A stretch of 64,000 bases of DNA from positions 34,182,973 to 34,246,972 of the forward strand of contig JAVLUZ010000154.1 of NCBI GenBank assembly GCA_036768485.1. The letters are read 5' to 3'. This stretch comes from Mermis nigrescens. Its lineage: Eukaryota; Nematoda; Enoplea; Mermithida; Mermithidae. A program made the translations under genes and the position numbers. The notes below the pieces were generated by a model. That model worked only from the letters and a program-made list of their open reading frames with translations. It did no database searches and was not told the origin of the DNA. Numbering within the stretch: position 1 is the stretch's first letter; the number at the start of each line of letters is the position of its first letter. Below, one piece after another: positions 1-11,342 of this stretch.

Positions 1-230
1 TCTAATGATTGACCGCCCATTTCTCCCCTGTCCCCTTAAATCCGCCCTAGCGTAAAAGTGAGCAAAGTTTTTCTAACGCTGTAGCACGAGTATAAAAATG
101 AATCTTTTAATAACTCGGATTATCAGAATTTGCATCCTGCCTCAATAAAACAAACACAAAATTGATTTTTTATGACAATTTGAAGAAAAATTCTCATTTC
201 ACAACTTTTTAATTTCACGATAATTTCAAA

Positions 231-425
231 AGAATGGAATCGGTAATGGAATCGGAAATTTGTGTACTTTTGGCCGATTCCGATACGATTCCGATTCTCT
301 AAAAATCAGAAATGACGATTCCGGATTCCTTAAATTCTGTGATCACCGATTCCGATTCGATTTCATGAAAAACGACCGATTCTTACCGATCCCGATTCCG
401 ATTCCGATTAATCGGAACATCCCTA
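231..425. mobile_element. hAT-like transposon end fragment
   Basis: The stretch is dense in GATTCCGATT-type subterminal repeats and ends in CGGAACATCCCTA, which resembles a hAT terminus. The opposite terminus and a target duplication were not found, so this is probably a truncated or solo end. The first ~60 bases of the window also end in a MITE-like terminus (TTAAATCCGCCCTAG). Confidence 0.45.
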
Positions 426-832
426 GTAGCCGACCTTCTGAATTTGAACGGACTAAAATTTTTTAGCCAGATATCTCAACAACTACATGTAGATAGTATG
501 GATGCAACGGATCCGGGTTTTCCAATAATATCGGATCCGTATCCGCACACATTCAAAATAACGGATCCGGATACGGATCCATAAAATTTAAAATAACGGA
601 TCCGGATACGGATCCTTAAAATTTAAAATAACGAATCCGGATCCGGATCTTTAATTATCAAAATAACGGATAATAACGGATCCGGATCCATGAATATGCA
701 TTATGAACGCTTTATTTTCTTTAATACTTAAATTTTTGTTCGCAAGTACGGTGCTCATTAGTTTCAGAAGCATAATTACTATAGGATGATGAAATAAGTA
801 AAGCTGCATGAGCTTGGTTTTTTTCTGCGTCT

Positions 833-1098
833 CTAAGGGCGAAAATCACTATCGTCTTAAAACGGCGCGAAGCGCCGAAAAATTTGACATTTTTCCTTTT
901 GAAATCCAATTTCTGCCATTATAAAGATATATACAACACACATATACTCATTTCGGCGCGAAGCACCGAAAATTTTTGCGAATTTCAGACCTTTTTGCAA
1001 TTTTTGTCTTCCCATAAATCTTTGTACATGTACAAAGACGGTCCCGAAAATTCTTTGTACATCGGGAAAAATCTTTGCCGAGTACAAAAAAAAACACT
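833..1098. repeat. Dispersed repeat R1, copy 1 (nested in the hAT element)
   Basis: It carries the R1 hallmarks: the dyad GGCGCGAAGCGCC, a CATTATAAAGATATATA segment, the palindrome CTTTGTACATGTACAAAG, and the end GGGAAAAATCTTTGCCGAGTAC followed by an A-run. Other copies are at about 7108-7303, 7722-8168, 8380-8826 and 16576-16850. No coding capacity was seen. Confidence 0.8.
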
Positions 1099-1320
1099 GG
1101 TACCACCTGCATGACGAAGCATCTGCAAACTAAGCATGCGGCGGATTATAAAAAGTTCAAAGCAGAGAAGTCCCAGCAGATCGAAGAAAAGGAAAAGGTA
1201 TTCTTGTTAAGCACAGATTGTATAAGATTCGCGTCAGGCATGTCTACTTTCCTTTGCAGAAAAACGCGCAGATTGCTAAAAGACTGCTTTGAAACAGGAA
1301 AAACAAAAAAGTGCAAATGA
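1075..1320 (+). pseudogene. BED zinc-finger fragment of a hAT transposase
   Basis: This 81-codon frame lies inside the hAT element. It contains a GTTCMTKHLQTKH segment followed by a basic K-rich stretch, matching the C-terminal half (CxxxHLxxxH) of a BED-type zinc finger that normally begins hAT transposases. The first cysteine pair is missing because an R1 repeat abuts it. No catalytic DDE/RNase-H-like region follows before the element ends. In hAT enzymes the BED finger binds transposon ends; here it is only a remnant. Confidence 0.6.
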
Positions 1321-1797
1321 CAATGGAAGCATGCTAACTTGCCGCATAAAATATTTTATTTTTATGAGAGGATTCCTAATTAACTTACTTACGATTTAAG
1401 GGTAAAAAATGGAATAACGATGATGCAAGATCAATTTATATAGATGAGCGGTTAGTTGAGCTTATGACTTTGAGCAATCTACCGTTTTATTTCGTTGCAG
1501 AAAAGCTGCTGTTTCTTAAATACAATTTGCCTGTCATTGAATTTGAGTATTAAGTCAATCAAAGTAAAGCTTTTGTCTCATAATGATGTTGTTTCTTCAA
1601 TACAATTCAAGGTTTAATGATCTTTTATAATAATCTCTGGGATCCGTTTTAAACTGTAAAAATAACGGATCCGGATCTTATTTCTGAAAAATACGGGATC
1701 CGGATCTTAATTTTTCAAAATACCGGATCCGGATCCAAAATAATACCGGATAATAACGGATCCGGATCCGGATATCCGTTGCATCCCTAGTAGATAG

Positions 1798-2350
1798 GCA
1801 AAAAAAGTAGTGTTTTGAGCGTTTCTAACAAACTCTACACATTGGAGAAGAGAAAATTATAAGAATTTGAGAAATTCAACTTCATTTCAATCATATTTAA
1901 GGAATAAGTTGCATAAAATGAGTACAAAAAATGACTTTTGAACATTGTATCCAAGCTTGACCTTTATTGGAAATAGCTTAACTTGCTTTGCACTCAATTC
2001 TGGTATGTTGCAAAGAAAAGCAATCAGAAAATAAATAATTCTGCGTGCAGTGCCAGAAACTTTTGTCACACTTACTGTATTTAAGTTATTTGGAAGACAA
2101 AAGTTATACAAAAACAATAAATCCGGCACGAAGCGCCGGAAAATTTCGGGCTTTTAGCTCGAAAGCGTGCTATGTACAATCTATTCCGGTTGTCTTTCAA
2201 ACGCGTTCAAGAATCTTCAATTTTTTCCTTTCAGGAACCCTCATAAAATATAATCGTACTTCAGAAATTTTGGGGAAACTAGTCCCTTTGCCGGAATAGA
2301 TGGGGTTGTTATCTTATACTAGTACTTCCCAGACTTTTTCAACGCCTTAC
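1798..2350. other. Non-coding stretch downstream of PNPT1 exon 5
   Basis: This is probably the next PNPT1 intron, because the following exon is not found in the window and would lie to the left. It contains one GGCACGAAGCGCCGG dyad near 2126-2142. Nothing else is recognisable. Confidence 0.5.
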
Positions 2351-2560
2351 CGCTGAAAAACTGCTGAACCGTGTAGGGAGTCAAATAAGCCAACTGAGCA
2401 TGTTATGGGTCTCAATTCATTAGCAGACCGGCCGTCGCAACGGCGTCCGGTTTTGAAAAATCGTCGCCGAAATACCTCGTTGCAGACCTGGGTAAAGGCT
2501 ACGTCAAAATTGTTTGAGTCGACAGATGTAGAAGACAATGAGGTCAATTGGCTGTTCGAA
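2351..2560 (-). CDS. PNPT1: PNPT1 exon 5: start of the second RNase PH core
   Basis: This is the fifth recognised exon of mitochondrial polynucleotide phosphorylase, a 3'-5' exoribonuclease and RNA polymerase of mitochondria. On the minus strand a TTTGCAG acceptor precedes it and a CG|GTAAGG donor ends it. The translation includes DVAFTQVCNEVFRRRF, the signature GRRCDGR and LHGSAVFQR. The last two match the conserved opening of the second RNase PH domain (RCDGR...LHGSALFQRG in animal enzymes). The first codon is completed by the GA left by exon 4, so frame is kept. The next exon, which should begin with GQTQ, is not visible and probably lies off the left edge. Confidence 0.88.
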
Positions 2561-3813
2561 CTGCAAAGTAAGAAGAGTCGCATATATTCATGCGCAACAC
2601 AATTATGAACGATCTCCGTTGCCCAAATTCGGTCGTCCATTCATCCCCAAACAAGACTTCTTCCATGAATTTTCGGCTAAAATTTCATTTCCTTACAAAT
2701 TGATATATTTTTTGCTGTTACAAAATCTAGTTTCATAAGAAACAAAAACTATGAATATTCGTTTAAACGAGCGAAACGTACGCATCTCTTCAGAATTTTT
2801 GAAATGTTAGAAACTCGCTTACTCCAACTACGAGGCTTATCCCGCTTACCATTACTTTGAGCTGTTACAATGCAAGGTCATATTTTCAGGTGAACGGCCG
2901 CTCCGGCCGTCAAAAAATTTTTACACAATATGATAGTGCGCGAAACATGAGAATTTTCATTAGTACACTATCAAACTTCCGTTTCAATTGTTTTTACACA
3001 ATTTAATTTCTGTTGCGGCCACAAAGAAACATTATTTGCGATGCTTTAAGGAAGCATGCCTGTAAGCACTTAGTCATGCATGCACACGGTCAAAAGCTCT
3101 GGGAGGGAGTAAAGCGAGTTTCCAGGAGGGAGGGGGGTAAATGGACTAATTTTTTACCTATTTGATATCAAAATTTTGCACTCAATTCGTCGTATTTTAT
3201 TTTTCATGTACATTTATGGTTTAACTTTTATGAAAGCAATAACGATAAGGGTAATTGAATGACATGTAGCATCAAAAATATACAAAATAATGGAAAAAAG
3301 TGTCTGGATGAATGAATTGAAGAGTCTATTGCTCTAAAAATAAGTATATGTACTTGAATTACGCTGTCGGACGTCATTTGACGCTTTTTCATGGTTCAAG
3401 CTATCGGTTTTGGTCCAAAATGGCCTGAGGGGGTATGCTTCTCAAAAGTCCTGGTAGTGGGGGACACGCCCTCATACCCCAGTATGCATGTGTGCACATA
3501 GTACGAAAGATACATGTGTCCTGCTGTCCTCTAAAAACCCAATTTCTGCTTTTCGTGCGATTTATCTTTACACACTACTGGGTTTTGGGATTGTTTATCA
3601 AGGCTACACCATGACCAGGTACTCCAACACTCACTTTGATTCAATATTCCTTCGTTATCTCAATTTTTTATGAAAAGTGCAACTTTAAAAAACCCGCTAG
3701 TTACTAAAAGATGCGTATCGTGTCCCAGAAATCCATTTTTTTAAATTTCCTTGAGTTCAATCAAGCATTTATCCCAGTTTATCAGTCAAACCTAAGCATA
3801 TATAATAATGTTC

Positions 3814-3875
<62 letters not shown>

Positions 3876-3989
3876 GTTATTTTAAGAAAAATTTCTTCGG
3901 GAACCGTTTTGTCACCTACAAAACCCCAAGGGTTTTTTAGAATATAAATGCTCTTGGGTTTTTTAGAGGATAGCACTAAACATACTTAC
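2561..3989. other. PNPT1 intron between exons 4 and 5
   Basis: AT-rich intron with no gene. It holds a MITE-like G-rich stretch near 3420-3485 and a long (AT)n tract at 3817-3873. Confidence 0.7.
3817..3873. repeat. (AT)n microsatellite
   Basis: About 28 uninterrupted AT dinucleotides. Apparent YIYIYI reading frames over it are artefacts. Confidence 0.95.
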
Positions 3990-4240
3990 TCTTGCAACAA
4001 TGTCTTAACATTCTGAAATGTTTCGCTCTTGACCTCCGAAACAGCCTTATCGCGCGATAACTTATCTAGAGTGTCATCAAATATCAGATCCAGACGACTC
4101 TGCGCAATTGACTCAATCAACTTTAGTAGATCAGGATGAGGCGAAAATAGCGAAGACAATGTTTCGCGTTCCTTTTTGCCGTACAGACTTTTCATGTCAA
4201 GCAATTGATCTATAATTCTCTCCGTGTGCTTCAAACCGAC
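3990..4240 (-). CDS. PNPT1: PNPT1 exon 4: linker / alpha-helical region
   Basis: The exon starts after a TTTCAG acceptor with VGLKHTERIIDQLL. It continues through LFSPHPDLLKLIESIAQSRL and DKLSRDKAVSEVKSE to LLQ plus two bases before a GTAAGT donor. This corresponds to the all-helical segment between the two RNase PH cores of PNPase (animal equivalent: a PSPEIV...SRDEAVNKIR region). Exon 3 ends exactly on the preceding Q codon, so the junction reads CVQ-VGLKHT. Its mitochondrial location is inferred from orthology. Confidence 0.88.
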
Positions 4241-6553
4241 CTGAAATTTCCAACGAATTTTAAAAGGTACCAAGATATGTAAGGTAACTGTAAAGCTAAA
4301 TACGTTATATAATATCATAATATAGAAAAGATGGTTCAAATCAAGAAGCAGCTAAAATTAATTCCGTCCGACTTCGGTCATCTTAGAGGGAAAAAGATAC
4401 AATAGTGTTTCTGATTTCTGAATATTGAAAAATGTCCCATTCTTGTTTAATAATATGCATGTGATGTACGTATACAGCATACTCGTACACAGGGCCGTAT
4501 TTAAGGGGGCGGGGGGGGCGGCCTGCCCCCTTGGCGAAAAAAAATTTCGATGTGGTAAAATAATGCTCGGAAAGATGTTAAAATCGTATGTCTTTTTTCG
4601 TCAAATCTTCAGATTTTGGGCGCTTCGCGCCAGATGTGAAGTATTTTCCATAATTTTGGCTCAAGCACAGTCAAAAAACGGCACTTTTTATAGCGTTTTG
4701 AGTGAAAAATTTTATTTTTCGAAATGTCCGAAATTTATGATCATAATGGATAGTGCATGTCGAAAAACGCGGTTTTTACGAGCTATCCCGACAAATTTCA
4801 GAGATATAGTCCAATTTATATTGGATCCGTCCCCTCTTGGCCGGATCCTGGATACGGGCCTGCTCGTACATGCATATATACATAATAAAGACGAAACACT
4901 TGTGTACGTATAAGCGAACATGGGATCAACCGATGAAGCAAATTGTAATGTTCATTGACTGTGGGGTAATACCGCCTCTCAACCCTCCCTAGGAGCATGT
5001 ATGTATGTAAAGCAGCTGCTTTTCTTAGTTATTTATCTGTTAAGCTCGAGCTACATAATTGTGCTTTTATAGTTTTTAACAAAAAATTCTGCTGAGACCG
5101 AATATTCTTTTATTGATGCAGACTGACTTCCTATTAATTCCGTGTTCAAATACCTTGAAGGCGTTTTCCGATTGTAGCGGAAGATACCCTATTCCACACA
5201 TGCATACTGGAAGGGAGGTAGATGGATTCCCCTTAAAATTTTTCTCTCGAAATTTTCAGCTACGAAAATTCACATTTTCACGTTCTCTAGCGGGAAAATT
5301 GCCAAATTGAGCTTAAAAAATAGTCAAAATTTCTCGGGCGCTCTGAGCCCGATAACATGAAATTACTGTAGTACTTATCTTTAGAAAGCCGCAAAATTTA
5401 ACTAAAAATTTCCTGCGGATATAACACGTTTATGTACATAGTTGTTGCATTGTTTGTTCTCTACGGAGCTAAAAATAAAGTCTAAAAAAGTAAAAATGCA
5501 AAAAATTTTGCCGCCCCTTAATTTTTATGTTCCAACAACAAAAGCAGCAGAAGTGATGCAAAAAACGCAAGACACGTCGAAAATGTCGTTCTATTACGTA
5601 AAATCGCTTCTGAAAGCATTGAATGCATTTTCGAAATTCTACGATTACCTCAAAATAAAATCCTTTATATGGGGCTTTGTATAAGTGAGGCAGTATGTAG
5701 CTACAGTATATATAAATTACTACATATAAAAACTCAATATATTTGCCCAAAAATGCATCAAAAAATAATAAGCACAAAAAATTATCAAAATTGGAGCGTC
5801 ATTTACTTTGTATAAACGTCAAATTTAATATCTTTAGCGACAAAACACTATAATTAGTCTCAACTTTTCCGTATTTTTCGAATTGATCGTTCTGAAGTTG
5901 CCATTGTTCGACACGGGAAACCTATTTGAAGAACTTTTGCAAAGGCAAGGGAACTCCGGATTATACATAAAATAGAAATTGCGCTGTAAGAAAGCTTAAA
6001 AAATAAATTGTGAAAATTAACTTATACATTGTTAACAGAATACGCCGTGTACTTTTGTATATGTACTTAGTAACAAAACGCACAGAAATAAATGATTTAT
6101 AACGTTATTGGAAACATTTCAAATCAAACTGGTGGGTACGATACATGTACAGCATGGGATGGGAATTCTGAGAGGGTGGTCAGGCCAGAAAAAATTTAAA
6201 AAGCGCCTTTTTGGGGCTTAAAAGCAATGGGTACATCGTACACTTCAAAAAACACTGTTTTTGACGTTTCAGACAATGCTCATTCCCTATAAAACATAAA
6301 AACAAAAAAAATTGAGAAAATCGCTAGTCAAAAAATGTGTAAATGGCGAAGCGCCGAAAATTTGAGACTTTGAGTCAGAATTGGGCTAAAACGCTTAAGA
6401 AGGCACACTGTTTACAATTTTTACGAAAAATCAACAATTCTGGGAGAGGGTGTCGCAGCCATTTTGCGGGGCTTAGTAGCCATTCTAAGGAGGGGGGTCA
6501 ACCCCCTCCTCAAAGATCACGTGGGTTATTAAATTTTGAAAATCGGTTCCTAC
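4241..6553. other. PNPT1 intron between exons 3 and 4
   Basis: Repeat-rich intron. It contains a hAT MITE (4490-4862) and a GGCGAAGCGCCG-bearing repeat near 6150-6510. No gene was seen in the remaining AT-rich DNA. Confidence 0.7.
4482..4870. mobile_element. hAT-like MITE, family A copy 1, with 8-bp TSD
   Basis: The 373-bp element at 4490-4862 begins CAGGGCCGTATTTAAG and ends CTGGATACGGGCCTG. It is flanked by exact CTCGTACA duplications at 4482-4489 and 4863-4870. It contains a GGGCGCTTCGCGCC dyad. A sister copy lies at 9378-9757. Open frames over it are incidental. Confidence 0.9.
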
Positions 6554-6674
6554 CTGTACGCAATGCATAAATTGTTCTAAAGGTAAGTCGTTCGCTTCGA
6601 CATCCAACATTATTATTCGGCCTCCGCTCGTCGCAGCCATTACCGCATTCAAAGGACTAAGTTTTAAAAAGCGC
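6554..6674 (-). CDS. PNPT1: PNPT1 exon 3: end of the first RNase PH core
   Basis: Between a CTTTACAG acceptor and a CAG|GTAGG donor, the 121-base exon encodes RFLKLSPLNAVMAATSGG, then RIIMLDVEANDLPLEQFMHCVQ. This matches the end of RNase PH domain 1 of PNPases, where the animal enzyme reads [21 protein letters not shown]...FCHAIKVG. The AG left by exon 2 plus the first G here complete an arginine codon, so frame is preserved. Confidence 0.87.
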
Positions 6675-7107
6675 CTGTAAAGGACAGACAAAAGAAAATA
6701 ATTTTCAACGAGTACATAACATGCAAAATTAATCTAGCAATTTGCGCTCTACAATCCTTACGTAAATACTTGCAGTCTAAATAGAAAATCATTTACCTAC
6801 CTACAAACATGAACCACACAAGGGCATAGGAAGGGGTGAGAGCATACAGGGTGGCCACTGATTTCCCAAAATCAAATTCCCTTGTTTTTCCCGGATTGCC
6901 CGGGTGATTAATGGACAATTTCCCGGTTTTAAATCATGCTTTAAACGCACACTATATACGCAGAAGTGTCATAAGAACATGAAAAAGGATAAGGCAAAAG
7001 CAACTTTTAATCAAACAAATGCAAATAATACACGAAACGTTTTGGATGGAACAATCATAATTTCTTTTCAATAATGCTAACGAGTTGTCAATAGCAGTTC
7101 TCGGAGC

Positions 7108-7303
7108 CTATAAGATAGTACAGTAGCGATTTTAGTGTGGTAAAAGAGGGTTTTCGATCTTTGGTAGTGTATTTCAACTAATTTATGGGTTATTCACGCC
7201 AAAAATTACTAAAAATTGTGTCAAAACGGCGCGAAGCGCCGGAAAATTTGATATTTTTCCATTCTAAATGCAAATTCTGCCATTTTAAAGATATATAGGA
7301 CCA
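7108..7303. repeat. Dispersed repeat R1, copy 2 (5' half)
   Basis: It shares the ACAGTAGCGATTTTAGTGTGG start, the GGCGCGAAGCGCC dyad and the ATTTTAAAGATATATAGGA end with the other R1 copies. It is interrupted at 7304 by a segment starting CAGTGGCGGATCTAGG, a hAT-like terminus. Confidence 0.75.
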
Positions 7304-7721
7304 GTGGCGGATCTAGGATTTTCCTAAGGGGGGCGGTATCACAACTTTTCCAAAAACAGTCAAAAATAGGTCCGAAAATTTGCCCTTAACGCGCAAAATA
7401 GCGTTTTTTTCGGTGTTTTACATTGTATACTTTTACATAAAATCACCTGACGCAATAATTTTTCAAGAAATTTCAAAATGTTAAACAATTTTGTGCGAAA
7501 AAATCATTAAATTTCTTTGACTTTAACAAAAATCTGGCGCGAAGCGCCAAAAAATTTGTGAAATTAAGGCGGATAGACGTCTAGAAGTATGATTCACTGC
7601 TTGATTTCCCGTATGTATAGCATTTGATGCGAAGCATCGAAATTTTTAATTGAAAATAGAAGAAAACTATGCAAAAATAGCTGTAAAAATTGTTTTGAAA
7701 CCTACATGAACAGAAATGGCT

Positions 7722-8168
7722 TCCAGGCAGTGTTTTTTGTACAAGGTCCGTTTGTACATATACAAAGATCTTCCCTAAAGTCTTTGTGCATTTTGTACGC
7801 ACAAATTTTCGGGTACTATGATATAGTATGGTAGCGACTTTAGTATGGTAAAAACAGAGTTGTTCGACCTTTGGTAGTGTATTTTGGATAATTACTGGTT
7901 TTATGAGGGCAAAAATCATTAAGAATCGTCTTAAAACGGCGCAAAGCGCCGAAAAATTTGACATTTTTCCTTTCGAAATGCGATTTCCGCTATTATAAAG
8001 ATATATAGGACACACAATTACTCATTTCGACGCGAAGCGCCGAAAAGTTTTACAAATTTCAGACCTTTTTTGCAGTTTTTGTCTTCCCGAAAATCTTTGA
8101 ACATCTACAGAGACGGTCACGAAAAGTCTTTGTACATCGGGAAAAATCTTTGCTGAATACAAAAAAAC
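7722..8168. repeat. Dispersed repeat R1, near full-length copy 3
   Basis: It runs from AAGGCAGTGTTTTTTGTACAAGG through the GGCGCAAAGCGCC dyad and the CATCGGGAAAAATCTTTGC terminus to an A-run. It is a useful reference copy of the ~450-bp family. No protein is encoded. Confidence 0.8.
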
Positions 8169-8379
8169 GTGCTTCCATGTCGCCAAGAAAGTAAATAAAT
8201 GTCATTAATAGGTATCATATGGCGCGTAGCGTCGGAAAACTTTGAGAAGTTATAGTTACTGACGGCCAAAAATCATTGCAAATTGCTTATCCATGCTTTA
8301 TCTCGCCAAATATTTTTGGCCAATGGGAAAGGGGCCGCCCCCGCCCCCTCGTTAAATCCGCCCTGTATAGGACAAACAA

Positions 8380-8826
8380 TTGCGCCGAAAATTTTTGGGA
8401 ATTTCACACCTTTTCGCAGTTTTTGTCTTCCCAAAAATCTTTGCACATTTTGTACACAGAAATTTTTGGGTACTATAATATGGTAGAGTAGCGACTTTAG
8501 TGTGGTAAAAACAGAGTTGTTCGACTTTTGATAGTGTGTTTCAGCCAATTCCTGGGTCTCTAAGGGCAAAAATCAGTAAGAATCGTCTTGAAACGGCGCG
8601 AAGCGCCGAAATTCGACATTTTCCCTTTTGAAATACAATCTTTGCCATTATAAAGATATACATATAGAACACACGAGTACTCATTTCGGCGCTAAGCGCC
8701 GAAAATTTTTGCGAATTTCAGACCTTTTTTGCAATTTTGGTCTTCCCAAAAATCTTTGTACATGTACAAAGACGGTGCCGAAAAGTCTTAGTACATCGGG
8801 AAAAATCTTGGTCGAATACAAAAAAA
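8380..8826. repeat. Dispersed repeat R1, copy 4
   Basis: Same layout as copy 3, including the CTTTGTACATGTACAAAG palindrome near 8753 and the A-run end. A MITE-like terminus (TTAAATCCGCCCTG, about 8352-8366) abuts its left side, suggesting a nested insertion. Confidence 0.75.
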
Positions 8827-9369
8827 CACTGTTGCACAAACGTCTTAACGAACAATAGTACAAATAGCTACTAGCTATATCAAACAAAGAGAATACACAA
8901 ATAGCAATCAACGATGTGACAATGGGCGAGAAGGAAAACGGAAATAAATGCTACATGATAAAATATAAAAACACATAAACTAGCATGATACTAAAAGCGA
9001 TAAAAAATGTAACATTGTACTATTCATTCAATATTTTTGGCCTCCGAAAACTGAGTTCAAACTAAATTTCTTGACGAAAATCCCGGGTTTTTCCCGAGTT
9101 TCCTGGGTGCCGAAAAAATCCCCGGGCTTTTCCCGGGTTCCCGGGTAAGTGGCCACCTTGAGCATACATGTAATGGTTAGAATAAGGGGTCCCTGAATTT
9201 TTTAAGGGGGATAGGATAAATAACTTCCAAGTTTTGGCTTAAAACAGCCGAGAAATTTAATTTTTTTTCTAAAAATCGGGAGAGGGGTCAAAAATTTTCT
9301 GGCTTTGGAGGATGGGGGCGACCAACTTTGGGCGGGGATCCCCCACCTCTTTCCGTTGTTACATGTATA

Positions 9370-9765
9370 TGCCCAAGCAGGGCCGTATTTCAGGGGGGCT
9401 GGAGGCGGCCGCCCCCCTCCCTTGGCCGGAAAAAATTTTGAGAGGTAAGATAATGCACGGAAAGATTAAAAATCGAATGCATTTAATGTGGAATGTAATC
9501 TTCAAATTATAGGCGCTTCGCGCCAGATATGATTTATTTTCCATCATTTTAGCCTAAGCGCGACGAAAAAATGACACTTTTCATAGCATTTTAAGCGAAG
9601 AAAATTTTTTCAGAAAAGTTCGAATTTTTCGATCTTATTGAATAGTCGCAAAACGTCGAAAAACGCGGTTTTTGCGAGCCATTCCAACGAATTTTCCGAG
9701 ATACAGACAAATTTATGTTGGGTCCGCCCCCTTGGCCGGATCCTGGAAACAGGCCTGTGCCCAAG
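9370..9765. mobile_element. hAT-like MITE, family A copy 2, with 8-bp TSD
   Basis: The 380-bp element at 9378-9757 starts CAGGGCCGTATTTCAGG and ends CTGGAAACAGGCCTG. Exact TGCCCAAG duplications flank it (9370-9377 and 9758-9765). It carries the same GGCGCTTCGCGCC dyad as copy 1. Confidence 0.9.
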
Positions 9766-10909
9766 TATGATGTGAACGCAATGCTCCAGCAATTGCTGCA
9801 CATCGATAACATGGTACACACAATTCTTGATGTTTAAGTTCTTAATTTTAAGACAAAAGTATCGCAAGTTAAAGGCCTTTGATGCAATTAATAGTAATAC
9901 TCAAAACCTTTATGATATCCTTATTATTGTCTATTTAGCCCCAAACGCGTGCTTTGAACACTTCACAATCAATCGTCATATAAAACCCTTTGCGCCTATC
10001 TCTTCTAGATTTTTTGAAGATAAAAGAAAAAAGCAACACATGAGAAATAAAGAAAAATTTAAAATAAATATGAAAATTAAATGAATTGAAAAAATTTTCA
10101 ATAGAGAAATAAAAAATTCAAAGAGATCAAAAAATAAAGAAAGACATGAAAAAAGTTAAAAAAGAAAAATAAATAAATACAAAATGAAACAAAAAATATT
10201 AAATTGATAAATAAATTAAAATGAATGAATAAGGATAAGGATAAAAATTAAGTTTACGCCGGCTCACGCGAGATACATATAATGATTTTTATGACTCAAA
10301 AAACAAGCGAAACTGAGTGTAAAAGAGCAACAATCACAAAATTTTTAATTAAGAAAAATTTGCAGAAAAGGCCCTGTTTTAAGCGTTTTTGTCGATCTTT
10401 TAGCTGAAAAGTGCAAAATTTTCTACGCTTCGCGCAACATACAGGGTTTTTCGAAATGATCCGCTCTCTAGGAAGTAATTAATTACACAATCCCAAGTAT
10501 ATTCGTTTTTTTTGTTCCATCAGAGCATTTTTCTTTGCTAATACTGATATACATTGTTTTTTTCGTATTGGACAAAAGATTTCGAGGCTCGTACAAAGAT
10601 TTTTGAAGCGATCTTTGTACACAAAATAAAGGCAATTTATAGGCAATTTTGCATGTACAGAAAAAAATCAAACTTTTTGTACAAATAAAAAAGAGAGCTT
10701 AGACACTATATGCTATATTACTAATACGTTGTGTTCCCAGGCCCCAGGCCCAGGCCAAAAAAGTCGCCCCGGTCGATCAATAATTGACATTATACATAAA
10801 AAAGTCAATTATGTACATACGACGACTGAAAATTGTAATAGGATTATGGAAATTAAATTTGTAAATGATTTGTATTGTTATAAATATTTATATTCTATTA
10901 TTATTGTCA

Positions 10910-10918
10910 TTTGTATTA

Positions 10919-10964
<46 letters not shown>

Positions 10965-10965
10965 C
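10910..10965. repeat. (ATT)n microsatellite
   Basis: About 15 ATT repeats, bordered by further AT-rich imperfect repeats to about 11010. Confidence 0.9.
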
Positions 10966-11069
10966 AATAATAATACAATAAATGCGTTGTATTGTATTAT
11001 TATTGTATTAAATTTATAAATTTAAGTTGAATCAAAATATAAATTAATTAAATTAAACTTAAAAATAAC

Positions 11070-11342
11070 CTGGTAGGATTGATCAAGCATCGGTTCGGCT
11101 GGTCAGGATCGCAGGCAAGACGCACAGCTGCGACCGGACCACGCCAAGGAATGTCTGACAAAAGAAGAGCCGTCGAAGCGGCATTGATAGTGGCCACAAC
11201 TGGATCCCCGGACTGATCCAACGATAAAGCGTTGCATGACAATTGGAGGTCGTGACAGAAACCTTTTGGGAATAAAGGTCGTACGCTGCGGTCGATGATT
11301 CGAGAAGTCAGAATTTCGAATTCACTCGGACCAAGATCTCGC
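11070..11342 (-). CDS. PNPT1: PNPT1 exon 2: body of the first RNase PH core
   Basis: The 273-base exon lies between an AACTAG acceptor and an ACCAG|GTTATT donor. It encodes RRDLGPSEFEILTSRIIDRS, then VRPLFPKGF, QLSCNALSLDQ, VVATINAASTALLLSDIPW, and GPVAAVRLA ending INPT. These are the most conserved PNPase blocks (LTSRIIDRSxRPLFP, INxASxALxLSDIPxxGPVxAVR, NPT). Exon 1 ends with AG, which joins the first G here to give the arginine of YHRRDLG. This is an intact-looking core and the strongest single evidence for PNPT1. Confidence 0.93.

Larger units (their letters stand above)
489..1797. mobile_element. hAT-family element with 8-bp target-site duplication
   Basis: The element proper is 497-1789. 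It starts TATGGATGCAACGG and ends CCGTTGCATCCCTA, which are inverted hAT-type termini. It is flanked by an exact 8-bp duplication GTAGATAG (489-496 and 1790-1797). Both subterminal regions (about 497-690 and 1640-1789) are packed with the palindrome-like ACGGATCCGGAT in opposite senses. The interior holds a short BED-finger-like ORF and an inserted copy of the dispersed R1 repeat. No full transposase remains, so it is non-autonomous. Confidence 0.85.
6675..11069. other. PNPT1 intron between exons 2 and 3, filled with repeats
   Basis: A 4.4-kb intron with three R1 copies, a hAT MITE (9378-9757), a G-rich MITE-like patch around 9175-9360, a purine/A-rich tract (about 10010-10250) and an ATT microsatellite. 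No credible exon was seen in it. Confidence 0.75.

Noticed and set aside
3711..3976. ORFs with YIYIYI repeats on both strands
   Set aside because: Translation of an (AT)n microsatellite.
4425..4913. 162-aa ORF on the plus strand
   Set aside because: It spans a hAT MITE and its flanks; the frame crosses both target duplications and has no domain.
7581..8015. 144-aa minus-strand ORF
   Set aside because: It runs through R1 repeat sequence in a PNPT1 intron; other R1 copies do not keep the frame.
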